Positions 12,661 to 24,082 of a stretch of DNA of 64,000 bases are shown one piece after another. How positions within the stretch are numbered: the first letter of the stretch is position 1; every line of letters begins with the position of its first letter. Origin of the DNA: Vitellaria paradoxa (Eukaryota; Streptophyta; Magnoliopsida; Ericales; Sapotaceae). The notes under the pieces were generated by a model. It saw only the letters and a list, made by a program, of their open reading frames with translations, made no database searches and was not told where the DNA came from. The translations under genes were made by a program, and so were the position numbers. The stretch lies in assembly GCA_019916065.1 (NCBI GenBank), contig CM034244.1, positions 35,835,433-35,899,432 on the forward strand, written 5' to 3'.

Positions 12661-12859
12661 TTGTTTTTCTTCGTTAGAAGAACTTCCAAGAAGAACTGGA
12701 ACTTGAATTCTGCTTAATCCAGATTTTCTGTCAAAGCTACTTAAGCTTGAGGAACCTTTTCAAAGTTTTTGAAGTTGTCTATTTTAAATGATTTTCTACT
12801 TATAGATAATTTATTGTTTCTGAAGTAGAGTGCATTTCCTGATGCTTGAAATTCGATTG

Positions 12860-13430
12860 ATCTTCGAGAGGATTCTAGTTGATTTCTCGTAAAATTTTCA
12901 AATACCCATTCTTTTTTGGTATTCTCAAATCTTTTATATGAGCTGATCTTGGTTTAATTTCACTATTAAAAGGTTTGGGTTCATATAACTCAACCATACC
13001 AAAGTCAACTTTGTTTGTTTTGACCTCAGTATCACTGGTTAATTGATGAACAGCTTTCCAAGATATTTTCATGTCATTGGCATTACCGTCCATCTTGATA
13101 TTCTAAGTTTGTATTCTATGTGTTAATGTGTCTTGGATTTTTTTATTATTTATAGACACAAAATAATTTGGTTTGATTCTGAATAGGATTTTTTCAGAAA
13201 CAAGATTAGATTTTATTCCCTCTATTAATGATTAAACAAGGTCATTAGATCTCTTATCTAACACCACACATAAAATTGGTGAGTCTATTCCAAGTCTGAA
13301 CAATGGCGTAATTTCTATTTGAATTATGCAAATGTGTATAAGTCTTGCTTTAGAATACTTTTGTTTAAGTCTCTTAATTATTTCTTCATCGAAAATTTTT
13401 ATTTGACTTGCCCATTAGAAGAGGATTTTG
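12860..13430 (-). pseudogene. Viral movement protein (30K superfamily), degenerate
   Basis: Between the coat and protease regions the minus strand reads a block with ARLIHICIIQIEITPLFR, then LGIDSPILCVVLD and NLVSEKILFRI, the core pattern of caulimovirid movement proteins that open plasmodesmata. An in-frame TAA lies within the core (near 13231) and another just before the open block at 13093-12875. The position C-terminal to the coat protein is unusual for the family as a whole and is the main reason for proposing a solendovirus/cavemovirus relative. Confidence 0.7.
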
Positions 13431-13799
13431 CCTCTGTTATCTCTTTACATCTTTCAAAGTATTAGGCTTGCTAGGGTTTAAACCTAGATTTGATATACAA
13501 GTCTTCTGTTTTAAGACTTGTATTTGATTAGTTCATCATTTTCAATTGTCATATCTTCTTTGATTATATCCCTCAAACAAATTTGGTTTAATTCGTTTTC
13601 AGGGACTGACTCAAAGGTTTCCAAATTCCAGTTAGCGGGATTTGTTTCCTACATCATAAAAATGAATTCTTTACTTTCTTCTGAAGAATCCGAAGAAACA
13701 GGTTCTAATTTATATAGAACTTCTTCTTCTGAATCTATTTCTTCTCCTAAATAGATTTCTAGGTTGTTTTTTCTTCTAGAAATTTAATTACCTTATTGT

Positions 13800-15100
13800 T
13801 CCTTTTTGGACAATTAGGTGTGACATGACCTTTTTCATTATAGAAATAGCAAGTACATTTTTTTTAATGATTTTTTCTTGAAGTTTTTCTTTTTGAATTT
13901 TCTAACATATTTCTTTTTTGGAAATATTCTTTTATTTCTAGATTTCCACTTTTTAATTTTAAAGTATTTTCTTTTGCGTCTATGATATAGTTTATACACA
14001 AAATATCTAATTTTACAATTTTCTTTTAGGATTTTGTCACAACAAACCTTACCCTCAACTGATTTAGACAATTGATTTTTTACCTGTTTTTGGGTTTTTC
14101 TTTGAAGACCACTTCAGTCATTATTTTATAACCAAAACTTATTCTTAATCCTAAATAATCAGAACTACCTATTTTTTGTTGGTGCTTTGGATATTTTTTT
14201 TCACATATTTCATCCCATGGATTTGGGAGTTTATGAAAAAATTGCTCCTTCATATGAGGCATACTTTCGGGTTTTAACATCCAAAAGTATTTTTGATATA
14301 ATTTTACAAAATTTGTGTATTTGCAGATATCGCAAAATTTTATTTTTGATAAAACATATTTCACCTCTTTTTGGTGTTCATCTGAAGATATTATTCTACA
14401 AAAATCTTTTTTGATTAATATAGAAAAATTTGAGAGAATTTTTACAAAATCATTTTCTCTATCTTCACTTAGCAAAACCAAAGTTTTTTCTTTTTTGCCA
14501 TCTTCAGATTCTTCCCAGACTTTTAGCCAATTTAGAACATTTCTTTGTAATGTTCCCATTATATAGTCTAGGAATCTTTTCCTATCCCATGTATTTTTAT
14601 AATGGGTTATAACAATGGACATGACTTGTACATATTTCTTCAATAGTGCTTTCATATCTCTGAGATGTACATCATTAAGATTTAGATATATCCTATTAGC
14701 AGCAACATTAAATTTATTTAAGTCTTCTTTTTTAAAAAGACTAGGTTCATGTTCTTTTTTAACATAAACCTCATCAAAACCAGATTCATCTTCTTCTTTT
14801 ACATAAATATGTTCAAAAGAAGATTTTTTTCCAATAAGTGGTTTAGTTTCTGGATCTTCATCTAGGTGATCTGATATTCATAATTTTCTCTTTCCTAGGT
14901 TTTTGTCTAGGTTTAGAGCTTTATTTAACTTTTTTACTAGTTCTTCATCTAATTCTGGATTAGTCGATGTTTCGATTTCAGATTCAAAATTAGATGAACC
15001 TTCACTCACCAAGTTGGTTGCGCAGTATTCTCATCTAAATTTTCAGAATCAGAATTTAAGTGAAAACGTATTCATATTATTTGAATAGGTTTTCATGTTG
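13800..15100 (-). pseudogene. Viral coat protein region with defective zinc knuckle
   Basis: The longest open block (14655-14080, 191 codons) has features I associate with caulimovirid coat proteins: a RKRFLDYIMGTLQRNVLNWL segment and FFHKLPNPWDEICEKKYP. It is followed by a very basic block (14071-13838, rich in Lys/Arg) and, at about 13862-13803, a CCHC-type knuckle reading CTCYFYNEKGHVTPNC, in which the second Cys of the motif is Tyr. Upstream (about 15060-14656) the sequence is acidic, rich in Glu, Asp and Lys, with a few stops. The order acidic, core, basic, knuckle is that of caulimovirid capsid proteins. Confidence 0.75.
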
Positions 15101-15183
15101 ACTATAGAGAGTTTGCATCTAGTTGAGCAGTTTATCTCTCTATTTCACATCACTTTCATCCTTATATCTAGATCTCCAATATT

Positions 15184-15592
15184 TTAATATTTCTTTATTG
15201 GCTTGGAAATCTTTATAGGTGTTTTCCCTAGTAATTTTTTCTCTACTAGGACTTCATCAAATCCTCTTTTTCCTCCTTTGTATAAGGTAGGAATTTTGTC
15301 ATCTTCATTTGTTTGAAGATTAGATATTTCTCCTCCATAACCTTTGTTGGCTACTTGTTCCAGCAAAATTTTTGTGTTTACTAGAAGATCGATACTGTTT
15401 ATTTTGCTTATTTTATTTTCTATTTTATTTAAAGTACTAACAGTCTCAAACATACTATCTATTAAGAAATTTAAAGTTCTAGCAATATTTAAACTAGTAG
15501 GTTCTTTTTCAGAAATATGAACTTGATGTTCATAGGCTTCCTTTCCATTTTTTCCGACACATCAAAATCCACTATTACTATTACTAACCATT
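15184..15592 (-). pseudogene. N-terminal viral ORF of unknown function
   Basis: An ATG at 15592 on the minus strand opens a frame with one early stop near 15563; from there it stays open to 15184. The stretch TLNKIENKISKINSIDLLVN has a heptad-like pattern, so a short coiled coil is likely, followed by a basic tail ending KISKPIKKY. It precedes the coat region directly and may be the virion-associated or N-terminal capsid segment; I do not recognise a specific family. Upstream of 15592 coding character ends. Confidence 0.5.
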
Positions 15593-15600
15593 CCCAATTT

Positions 15601-16860
15601 GTTTATCCTTAAAAGACATCACTCACAAGCTTAGATCTGGCCTAAATAACTCTCAATCACGCCTATCAGTGACTTAAAGATTGGTCGAAATTGGCTTAAT
15701 CTTCTACACTTATGATCTTTTGGTTTGGAAATAACTTTTAATAGCTTTACGAGTATATATGCAAGAGAATTAAAATTTTAGATTCAAGTTCATAATTCTT
15801 ATTAAAGATATAGGATTTAAACAGAATATTTTTTTTCTTTTTAAACTTTTATAAATTATCAAGGGAGGCATGTGTAAGTATTTCAAACATTAGAGGGAGG
15901 TACATATAGTTTACCCTAAATTAAAATAGTACATGTTGCTGTTGATTGAAGTTGAAAAAGGTTAAAATTAAAAAAGGGCTGAATCGACAGCTTACCACAC
16001 CAACCTTGAGGATCTTTTTTCTTTTTTTCCTTTTCTCTTTTAGCCTTTTGTTAGCAGTTCAGTACTTGTGTGGTTTAAAGTTTGAACTTGTGTAGTTCCG
16101 GGCCGAAGTGGTTGAAAGGAAACTTCGCGACTTTCGTCATTTTTTCGCGGATTTTCTGGTCAGCGTCAAACTATCGGGATCTTTTTATTATCTCGTAATA
16201 TAATCAAAATTTTTACTTTCAATGAAAATTTCGTGAATATATCGCAAAAAAAAAAAAATCATCGATTTTTGTTACTATGTTTGTAACTAAAAATCATACT
16301 CAAATTAGAATTATGCCAATTCTTCTTAAAATCTCTAATTCTTATATAATTCAATGTAATTGCAGCCTCAGTTTAGGAAACAACTAAATACAAAAAAAAA
16401 TAAAAAATAACTTTTTTATGTTTGGGAAAAAAATTAATTTTTTAGTAACTAATTTTTTAATTTTTAATTAATTGGACATTTTTTTATAATTTAAAAAATA
16501 AAAAATAATTATCTTTTATAATTAAATAACTAAAAACTAACTTTTAACAAGCTGTTTCCAAATTCACACTGATAGGCGACTGTGATTACAATCATTCCTT
16601 CGTCCCCATATATTTGATAAAGAGTTAGTAAATTAAGGTAAAGTGAAATAATTTATAAATTTGTAATTTTTATAATAAAATAAAAAATAAATAATTTTTA
16701 AAATTTTTTAATAATTTTTAATAAATTAAATCCACCCACAACGAGATATTACGTGGTTATTTTAAATAATAAGATCCCCAAAAGCTAAAAAAAGATCCCA
16801 TAGGGACGGTAGAATGAGCTGGCAACCTATATATCTAACATGAGCAGACAAAGGTGGAGA
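15601..16860. other. AT-rich intergenic DNA beyond the viral 5' end
   Basis: No gene is seen. No primer-site sequence was found here, so the viral leader, if any, is short or lost. Confidence 0.5.
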
Positions 16861-17008
16861 GGTGTTTAGTCAGTGAAAGTTCGGTAAAAAAATATAATAA
16901 AATTATAAAAATTTAGTATAAAAATGATATATAATAAATTTTGATTAAAAAATATAAAAATTTAGTAAAAATTTATAAATTTTAGTTAGTTTTGGCTAAC
17001 TAAACATC
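16861..17008 (+). mobile_element. Tourist-like MITE, copy A
   Basis: About 148 bases begin GGTGTTTAGTCAG and end GGCTAACTAAACA in inverted arrangement. The interior shares a conserved core (AATGATATATAATAAATTTTG) with copies near 20.4, 31.1, 31.8, 33.5 and 49.7 kb. Confidence 0.6.
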
Positions 17009-17051
17009 TTCTAATAGATAAAATTTCTAAGTCCGGATTCTTTCATAGAAA

Positions 17052-17295
17052 GTTAGTTCGGATGGCGGGTTGAAGGGACTGGGACTAATAGGTCCCCGGT
17101 TCGACTCCTCTTGAGGAGAGTCCTTCCTCTAATTGTGGAGGGCTATCTAACAGCCTTCTCGGCTGAGCCGGTCAGCCACGGCTTGTCTAGGTTAGTTTAT
17201 CTCCTCGTGATTTTTTGTCAATTAGGGCCACGGGGCGGGTTTCACCCAGTGCGCACTTATGGGTAGCGGCTGCAGGTTTCTCCCCGACCCCAGAA
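17052..17295 (+). repeat. tRNA-derived SINE, family 1, copy 1
   Basis: A Pol III box A (TAGTTCGGATGG, 17054-17065) and box B (GGTTCGACTCC, 17098-17108) lie 32 bases apart, as in a tRNA-related head. The body then matches, on the opposite strand, the element at 30040-30282, including a shared GGGCGGGTTTCACCC-type block. No clear target duplication was found. Confidence 0.75.
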
Positions 17296-17596
17296 GTTTA
17301 TATTAATATTTTTTAATAAAAATTTTTTGGAATATTAAACTTTGAATTATAATAATATGCTTGTTTTTTTTTTTTTTCAATAAAAAAAGTTAATGCAGAT
17401 TTTGCACGCGCGTGCTAAAAGATAGGCTGGTGTTTCTCTAAGCTGCTTAGCAAAGTTGTGTTCACATCTCTCTTGAAATTCCAAAAAGAGGCTTTGAGTT
17501 GTATGGACCGGCTAGGCCCATGTATATATTGCCAACCTCCAATAAAAGATTAGGCCCAAATTTAATTAACTGGCCGATACATTTTTCTGAATATAT

Positions 17597-17742
17597 GGGG
17601 CGTGTTTGGGGTCATGTAAATTTATTTAAATTTGTTTAAATTTATAAAAATTATAATTTTGTAATTTATACAGTGAATAAAAAATTTTAATTTTAAAAAA
17701 TTTATAGAGATTTGAAGGAAAATAAAATACTCCAAACGGGGC
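17597..17742 (+). mobile_element. MITE-like element with GTTTGG termini
   Basis: The unit starts GGGGCGTGTTTGGGG and ends CTCCAAACGGGGCC, roughly inverted. The AT-rich interior of about 115 bases has no coding potential. The superfamily is not certain. Confidence 0.45.
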
Positions 17743-18508
17743 CTAGTGCTATGGTCAATTGCTAAGGATTGGTTTGGGCATCAAAAATTAGTTTTTTGTT
17801 TTTATTTTTTATTTTATTTTGTCTCTGTTGCTAAATTTTGATTTTTTTTTTTTTTTTGGGTTTGATAATTTTTAATCGTGTTGATAGTTTTCTTAAAAAG
17901 AAAAAATTGTAAAAAAAGAGTTGAAAAATTTACTTCCGATTTAAAAAAAAAAAAACATAAAAAAGTGCTTAACCCTATTTAAAAAAAAATTAAGTTTTCA
18001 CTAAAAAATAGTCACATAAGGCGAAAATAAGTGAAAAACTAATAAGAGAAGTTATGATAGCCAAGCCCACTCTAAATTTGTGTAAGCTCCACAAAGATGG
18101 ATGTGTGATTTATGATATGTCAGTCGTAACATTCGCAAGTGACAATAACATTCCCCTTTTCTTTTTGTTTTATGATTGCAAAGTATAAAATGGAGGACAA
18201 ATTATTTAAAATAATACTAAAAAATTCAGATCATTAAGCAAACTGAAAAATATATATGGTTTAATTATGAGCCATCACGTTTGGCATCCCTAAAAAAACT
18301 CCAAAAATTACTATAAATCTCTAATAACTCATATCTCTAATTTTCTTGTCATTACTAATTTCAAAAAATTTTAATATTTCGCTTAAAAAACAAAAAATCT
18401 AGAAGTTGGTTAACCGAATGTGTAAAATTTTTTTTACAAGCATATTGTTCGTGTTAAAAGTTTTCAAACGAGTACCATTATCGCTATTTTATATAATTTT
18501 TTTTGAAT

Positions 18509-18543
18509 CCGTGGGAACGAATTTAGAAAAACCGTTCCCACGG
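18509..18543. repeat. Perfect 11-bp inverted repeat (hairpin)
   Basis: CCGTGGGAACG at 18509-18519 is the exact reverse complement of CGTTCCCACGG at 18533-18543, with a 13-base loop. It is GC-rich in AT-rich surroundings and lies inside what may be a MITE ending near 18636. Confidence 0.7.
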
Positions 18544-19391
18544 TTTGCTACTTTTTAAAAAAAAAGACGTTAAAATTAACCCTAAACCATATTTTTTCTC
18601 AATTTATTTTATTTTTTCTTACACCAAACGGGGCCTAATTACAATTAAACAATGATCTCATAATTATATTATAAATATATTAAGATAATATTAATAAAAA
18701 TATGTATAGAATAATTTAAAATTAAATAAATAAAGGAACGTGAAATGGGAGTAATCCTACAAAACCAAGAAGTGAATATTTGATAATTCCACCGCAACAG
18801 CGAGATTCTATACAAAATCAACAACCAAATAAATGAAAAAAAAAATAAGAATAACGAAATTAAAGAGGCCTACAAGTTTAGCATTTCATGGCATATATAA
18901 CTTCATAATTTCTTGTAGGATGGAAGGGAATTGTTCCTTAAATCGTATATTTAATCCAATAATTGAGAATTAAAAAATAGATAAATATAATCAATTTTAA
19001 GTGATTTATTATCAAATACAACTGCGCTATATAGATACTGTTTAGCATTACAAAAAAATATATATATATAACTTTACACTAGGATATGACATGTATCATG
19101 TTTAATTTTTACTGGTTATTTTGTAGAAATTTTAAAAAATTAATATAAATTGATAAAATTAAAATAATCTGAAAAATTATATTATGCTCTTATAATAGTA
19201 TATTTTAACCCATAGAATGTGTGACACAAATACTTTTTGCTAAAGGGTACTTACTTGGAGCACATCAAATGATTTATAATGTAATATTTTAAGAGTATGG
19301 AATAATTGTTTGTGTTTTAGGAGGATGAAATAATTACTTGATAATTTGATTTTTTTTTATTTATTCTAAATATATATTCACACTTAATATA

Positions 19392-19394
19392 TGT

Positions 19395-19434
<40 letters not shown>
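19392..19434. repeat. (AT)n microsatellite
   Basis: An uninterrupted TA dinucleotide run of about 20 units. Similar runs occur at about 26648-26690, 27296-27315 and 29055-29073. Confidence 0.9.
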
Positions 19435-19441
<7 letters not shown>

Positions 19442-20207
19442 TACGTGTGCGGTGTAGAATGGCGTTCTTGTTTAATCTCAGCGCCCATGATCACTTTCGT
19501 GAATCACGTGGATGCACCAAAAAAAAAATAATAATAATAATAACAAAAAATTATATTTCAAGTTCTACAATAATGTGTTAATTCGAGGATGGGTATGCTT
19601 GCACATATCACCAAACTAGTTTGTAATTAATGCATGGTGTTATATTTTATCGTATCCGACTGACTTCATGCCAGTAGCTTTTAATATACCGTATCATATA
19701 ATATACCGTCGCGTGTAAAGACTAATGCAGTCTAAAGATAATAAGATTCACTGATCAAATTGAGCCAATTGTTGATACGCCTATTGCTAAAAATAATTAA
19801 TACGTCTTGATTTGCATCTCTTAAAAAATAAATAAGGAATAATTATTAAAAATTATAATACTATATGAATTCTTTGATTTTTATCTCTTATAAATAATAA
19901 AATAATGAGAAAACTATTTGGGAAGAGTTAAATTCTATTATGGACTCTCTCATCGCTCGCTGCTAGAAAAGACACATTTTTTGTTAGATTAAGCTGTGAA
20001 AGTCCAAAAGGTTCTCAATCATCAAGAAGATTCAAGCGTTGATTCGAGATTAAGTATCAAACTCTCATATTAAGAAAAGAATCAGAGAATTATTTCCTTG
20101 ATTAAAAATTTAGAGATTGTAATCCAATTTTTCCACAAATCAATAAAAATCACTGTTGTAATTTTCTGTATTTATTTTTCAAACACGAAATTTATATCTA
20201 CAAACTC

Positions 20208-20610
20208 TTTAAAAATCTTGTTTCAGGTTGACGCATTATAAAATTACACAAAATTTGAACACAATTTATGTGTCTTTTAATTTTAATCTCAATACAAATT
20301 TAACTCAATTAAAACTCAACTTGAGACGTTAACAAGTCATTTTTTAGATTTTGGTAGTGTTTGAATGGTACAAAAACACAAGAAAAATATAAAATTAATG
20401 TTAATATAAAAGTGATATGTGACGAAATTTGATTAGAAGAAATTATAAAAATGAGTAAGAATTAATGAATTTTGACGTGTTTTATGCTTCCAAATAGCCC
20501 CTTCATTGTTTGTCCCAACAGATTGCGTCTTGAACTTGGAAAGTCACAAAATTATTCCAATGCACAACAATGGGGCCCTCAATTTCGCAAAATTGCGAGT
20601 GAATACTAAA
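20208..20610 (+). pseudogene. DUF716-like 3'-end fragment plus upstream repeat, with MITE insertion
   Basis: Bases 20507-20610 align to the part of the 21.75-kb copy that encodes the FVPKGCFLNFEEG to ALNRAKSLVN stretch, reading TTTGTCCCAACAGATTGCG and GGGGCCCTCAAT. The 150 bases before the insertion (20208-20356) match 23237-23390, which also precedes a DUF716 fragment, so the two segments were duplicated together. The copy is broken and lacks the 5' part. Confidence 0.6.
20357..20501 (+). mobile_element. Tourist-like MITE, copy B
   Basis: The unit starts GTGTTTGAATGG and ends CTTCCAAATAGCCCC. Its core AAAAGTGATATGTGACGAAA is shared with the other family members. The duplicate locus at about 23.39 kb lacks this segment, giving an empty-site comparison. 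Confidence 0.65.
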
Positions 20611-21690
20611 TTAAGATGGCATGTGATTTTTTTTTTTTTTTTTTTTGTGAAATCATCCTTATTATTTATAGTGGAAGAATGAAGAGTGATGAAAATTTTC
20701 AACTATTTTAATAATTATCTTCATCTCTTTAGTTTTTGAAAAGGGATAAAGATTTTTTTCTTATCAATATTTATCTGAAATAAAATTAATATTTATCTCA
20801 AAATAAATTAAATTTGATTCAAAGATGATATTTATTTTCTCAAATATTTATGCTGCATCATTTATGATAAAAGTTAATAGAAGATTCGGCTAACTTTGTA
20901 ATCGGCTAAATTTGCAAGCCTACACAATATATGATTCTATCAAGTTCATAATGGATTGCAGCTCAAATTGCATTTTGAATGATTTAAAAATTAGAAATTT
21001 TAAAAAGAATTGGTGTAATCTTAATTTGAGTATTATTTTTATTTACTATATCAATTTTGGTATTATGATATATTAATTCTGGATATTTTTTTTAGGCAGA
21101 CAAATTTTTTCACTTGCAGACATGACAGCCTCCTCAAATTGAAGATTTCACCATTTCTGTCTTGTGTTCTTATGTTTTCTATTTTCGAAAATTATTTTTT
21201 TTAGCTTGGTGATTAAGTTGTGATCTTTCCTACTTCGGATAGTTATTTCATTTTCTAATTTTTCTTTATGCTATTTTTGCTAGCTTCTTTTATATATATA
21301 TATATATTAAAGCACTGTAATCTGTCTGAGCTAAGTAGATATTAATAACAAAACTTTGAATTCTTAAAGAAGCTTGATCTACTAAGTATGTGCATTTTTT
21401 TCTTAACATTCTCAAAGTAAACCAAAAATTACACAATCTATTTATTCTATCCCTTTTATTTGTAAACTTCTCTATATAAAGACCTTAAACACAAAATTTA
21501 TTGAAATCGGACTGTCACATGACACCCTTACTTAAATTCAAACTTACATAAGTCCCCTCCAAAATAAAATTTTTTCAAATTACAATAATGTAATATGAGT
21601 ATATAAGTCATATGAGTAATATGAGCTCTACCCCTCCCACAACCCCCATAATTCCTTTTTCTTTCATCAAACCTTTGTCCCTCCCAACTC
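20611..21690. other. AT-rich intergenic DNA
   Basis: No gene is seen; it contains poly-T runs near 20628-20646 and a short TA run near 21292-21307. Confidence 0.5.
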
Positions 21691-21749
21691 TTGAACAACC
21701 AAGAAGCAGAAGGAGGAGGAGAAGAGAAGTCCTTAGAGGCAGCAAAGAG

Positions 21750-22712
21750 ATGGGCTCTTTGGTGGGGACACGTGTTGCCTGGCTTTGGATTCTTCGTCAT
21801 AGGTTTGTGGCACCTCCTCAACCACATCAAGCTCCACACTCTCAACCCAAAAACTACACAGCCCTCCCATGGTTCCCACCCTCAAAGTCAAGATACCTAG
21901 AGCTCTTCGTGATAATGGGAGGTAGCTGGCTTCCATATCCATGGAGCTCTTCGTCGGGCCGGCCCGCCACCAACCTCTCGACCCGGATGGCACATCCCTT
22001 CCACCCATCTCCACAACTTCGAGCACGCACTCATCTCCGCCACCCTATTTCTCTACGCAGCTTCTGCAATCATCCTCGACAAAATCTCCCCCAAAGACAC
22101 CCAATATGGACTCACCATAATGCTCGGAGCCACTGCCTTTGGTCAAGAACTCCTCCTCTTCCGCTTCCACTCCACTGACCACCACGGCGTTGAAGGCCAA
22201 TACCATTTGCTCCTCCAAGTTGTCATTTTCGTCTGCCTCATAACCACTCTCTTGGCTATTAATTACCCTAAGAGTTTCATGATCAGCTTCATTAGGTCTC
22301 TCGGCATACTATTTCAAGGTGTTTGGCTCTCGGTGATAGGAGTCATGCTCTGGACTCCCGACTTTGTCCCCAAAGGTTGCTTCTTGAACTTCGAGGAAGG
22401 TCACCAAGTCATGAGGTGCCACAGCGACGAGGCTCTCAATCGGGCGAAATCGCTGGTGAACATTGAGTTCGCATGGTACGTGATTCTTTGAGCGTTTTTG
22501 CCATATGCTTCTACTTGTTCCTGTTTAAAATTTATGGAAGCAAAGTCGAATACCATTCGATATCCAAGTATCATGAAGAGGAAGAGGAGGATGAACTTGA
22601 TGATGATGATGATGTTGAGGCTCAGAAGAAAAGCAACCTGATGGAGACAAAGAGGTTTGTTCCCCGGGAAAGTCCTTTATTGCAATGGAGCTTGAAAGGT
22701 AGAAGAAGATGA
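21750..22712 (+). pseudogene. DUF716/TMEM45-like membrane protein, full-length but frameshifted
   Basis: The whole family pattern is present: the start (ATG 21750, MGSLVG), GHVLPGFGFFVIGLWHLLNH, a middle with QELLLFRFHSTDHHGVEGQY, and a C-terminal FAWY then FAICFYLFLFKIYG segment and an acidic EEEEEDELDDDDD tail. The frame is broken repeatedly. Against the 1-518 copy there is an extra G at about 21762-21766 (GGTGGGGACACG for GGTGGGACATG), a missing base near 21848, another near 21928, and a shift at about 22480 between the FAWY and FAICFY segments. The block 22120-22491 is cleanly open. It cannot encode the normal protein from one frame; expression as short pieces is not excluded. Confidence 0.8.
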
Positions 22713-23236
22713 AATTAAGGAATGTTATAATCTTGATTGTTGGGTTCTCATCACTTGTGCTTGTTCAAATTATCCCAGAATAATGTTGCCTTAATTAGTG
22801 AACGTGAGCCAATATAGTTTAAGTGGTTGGAATTTATCTACTCACAAATTTGGTTGTAAATTTGAGTTTCATGGGGTGAAAGTTCAAGTTTTCTGAAGTA
22901 AGATTAAACTTTGAATTATAAATCGTGATGTAATGTTTAATTTTCTAAACAAATAAAAAAATAAAAAGATAAAGTCACATCAAAAGTCATTTTCTAACAA
23001 CCATGACTTGAATAATTTCCAGTTACATATATTGTTCAGTGGATCCTTTAATCATTCTATAGATTTTCAGTTGGCCACAATGATAACAATTACCTAAAAT
23101 TTCAACCAGTTTTGATATATTATCCCGCGAGTTGACCCAAAGAATGACTCGGTATGAATGGTGCACGCATGTACCTTGTATATCAATTCATTGTCCGGCC
23201 GCTAAGCAACTAAAGCTTATTTTGTCTATCGCTCTT
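22713..23236. other. 3' flank of the DUF716-like pseudogene
   Basis: No gene or clear repeat seen apart from general AT-richness. Confidence 0.45.
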
Positions 23237-23725
23237 TAAAACCTTGTTTGAGATTGATTAGTCATAAAATTACACAAAATTTGAACACAATTTATACATC
23301 TTTTAATTTTAATCTCAATTCAACAACTTAATTCGATTCGATTGAAACCCAACTCGGGAAGTTAGCAAGTTATTCTTTAGACTTCTTAGTTTGCCCCACG
23401 AGATTGCCTCTCGAACTTTGAAGTTCACAAAATTACTCCACGCCACGATGATGAGGCTCTCAATTTGGCAAAACCACTAGTAGATATCGAATGTAGATGG
23501 ACGTGGTCCTTTTGAGCATTTTCGGTGCGGCTGTACTAGTTCAAGATCCAAATAATTAAATGGCAACAAAGTTTGATGGAGGATGAGAACACGCAAGAAG
23601 AGAGAGAGGAATCAAGTGAAATTCCAGCTCTGCAGACCAAAGGGCGTTGGAGGGAACAACGTCTCCACCCGTTGTTCTCATATGAAGGAAGCTTCTCATG
23701 TCTGGATGACAAGTGCAGAGCCAAC
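23237..23725 (+). pseudogene. DUF716-like 3'-end fragment with upstream repeat
   Basis: From about 23385 the sequence parallels the 3' third of the 21.75-kb copy: TTTGCCCCACGAGATTGC matches TTTGTCCCCAAAGGTTGC, and GATGAGGCTCTCAATTTGGC matches GACGAGGCTCTCAATCGGGC, continuing past the TGGTACGTGATTCTTTGAGC region. Indels break the frame. The preceding 150 bases duplicate 20208-20356. Confidence 0.6.
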
Positions 23726-23927
23726 TAGTTTATGTTAATTTTTGATACCATTGGCTACGTTCAAGCTAATTTTTGCCAACTATATATTAATTTTTTATTA
23801 TTTTTCTTACACAACAAAAAAAATAAATTTGATATTTTTTACTTCATTTTTTTTTTTTTTTTACCATAACTTTTGTTCTTTCAGACCGCAAATCAATATT
23901 TTAAACATAGCATAAAGATGTGTTTGA

Positions 23928-24082
23928 ATTAAAATTTTGGTAAAAGGAAAGAAAACGGAAAATAGGAAAAGAGGAAGAAGAGAAAAGAGAAAATAAACCA
24001 AAAAAAAAAAAACCTCAATATGCATATTATTATTTGAGTGGATTAAAAATATAAAAAAATAAATGCATTTATCAATAAAATA
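23928..24082 (-). mobile_element. MITE fragment of the 47.3-kb family
   Basis: It starts GTGTTTGAATTAAAATTTT and contains TTATTTGAGTGGATTAAAAA and ATGCATTTATCAATAAA, which match the reverse complement of about 47640-47725. The right boundary is not clear. Confidence 0.45.

Larger units (their letters stand above)
4930..15600 (-). mobile_element. Endogenous pararetrovirus (Caulimoviridae), near full length, split by a hAT transposon
   Basis: Read on the minus strand, the region carries in order: an N-terminal ORF (15592-15184), a coat protein region with a zinc knuckle (about 15100-13800), a 30K-type movement protein (about 13430-12860), an aspartic protease (DTGA at 12522-12511), reverse transcriptase, RNase H ending at 10649, a further ORF ending at 5282, a TATA box, a poly(A) signal and a decayed tRNA-Met primer site (4955-4944). 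Minus the 3921-base hAT insertion and one 8-base target duplication, about 6.7 kb of virus remains. Coat before movement protein, with a separate ORF after RNase H, matches what I know of Solendovirus and Cavemovirus rather than badnaviruses or caulimoviruses. Every ORF has stops or frameshifts, so the copy is dead. Family placement is firm; genus is inference. Confidence 0.87.
17296..20206. other. AT-rich intergenic DNA with MITE ends, a hairpin and an AT microsatellite
   Basis: No gene is seen. Contents include a MITE-like unit at 17597-17742, an 11-bp perfect hairpin at 18509-18543, a terminal-repeat-like CCAAACGGGGCC near 18625-18636, and an (AT)n run at about 19392-19434. Confidence 0.5.

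Noticed and set aside
21612..22178. 188-codon plus-strand frame over the DUF716 copy
   Set aside because: It is an out-of-frame reading produced by the frameshifts; the family motifs lie in other frames.
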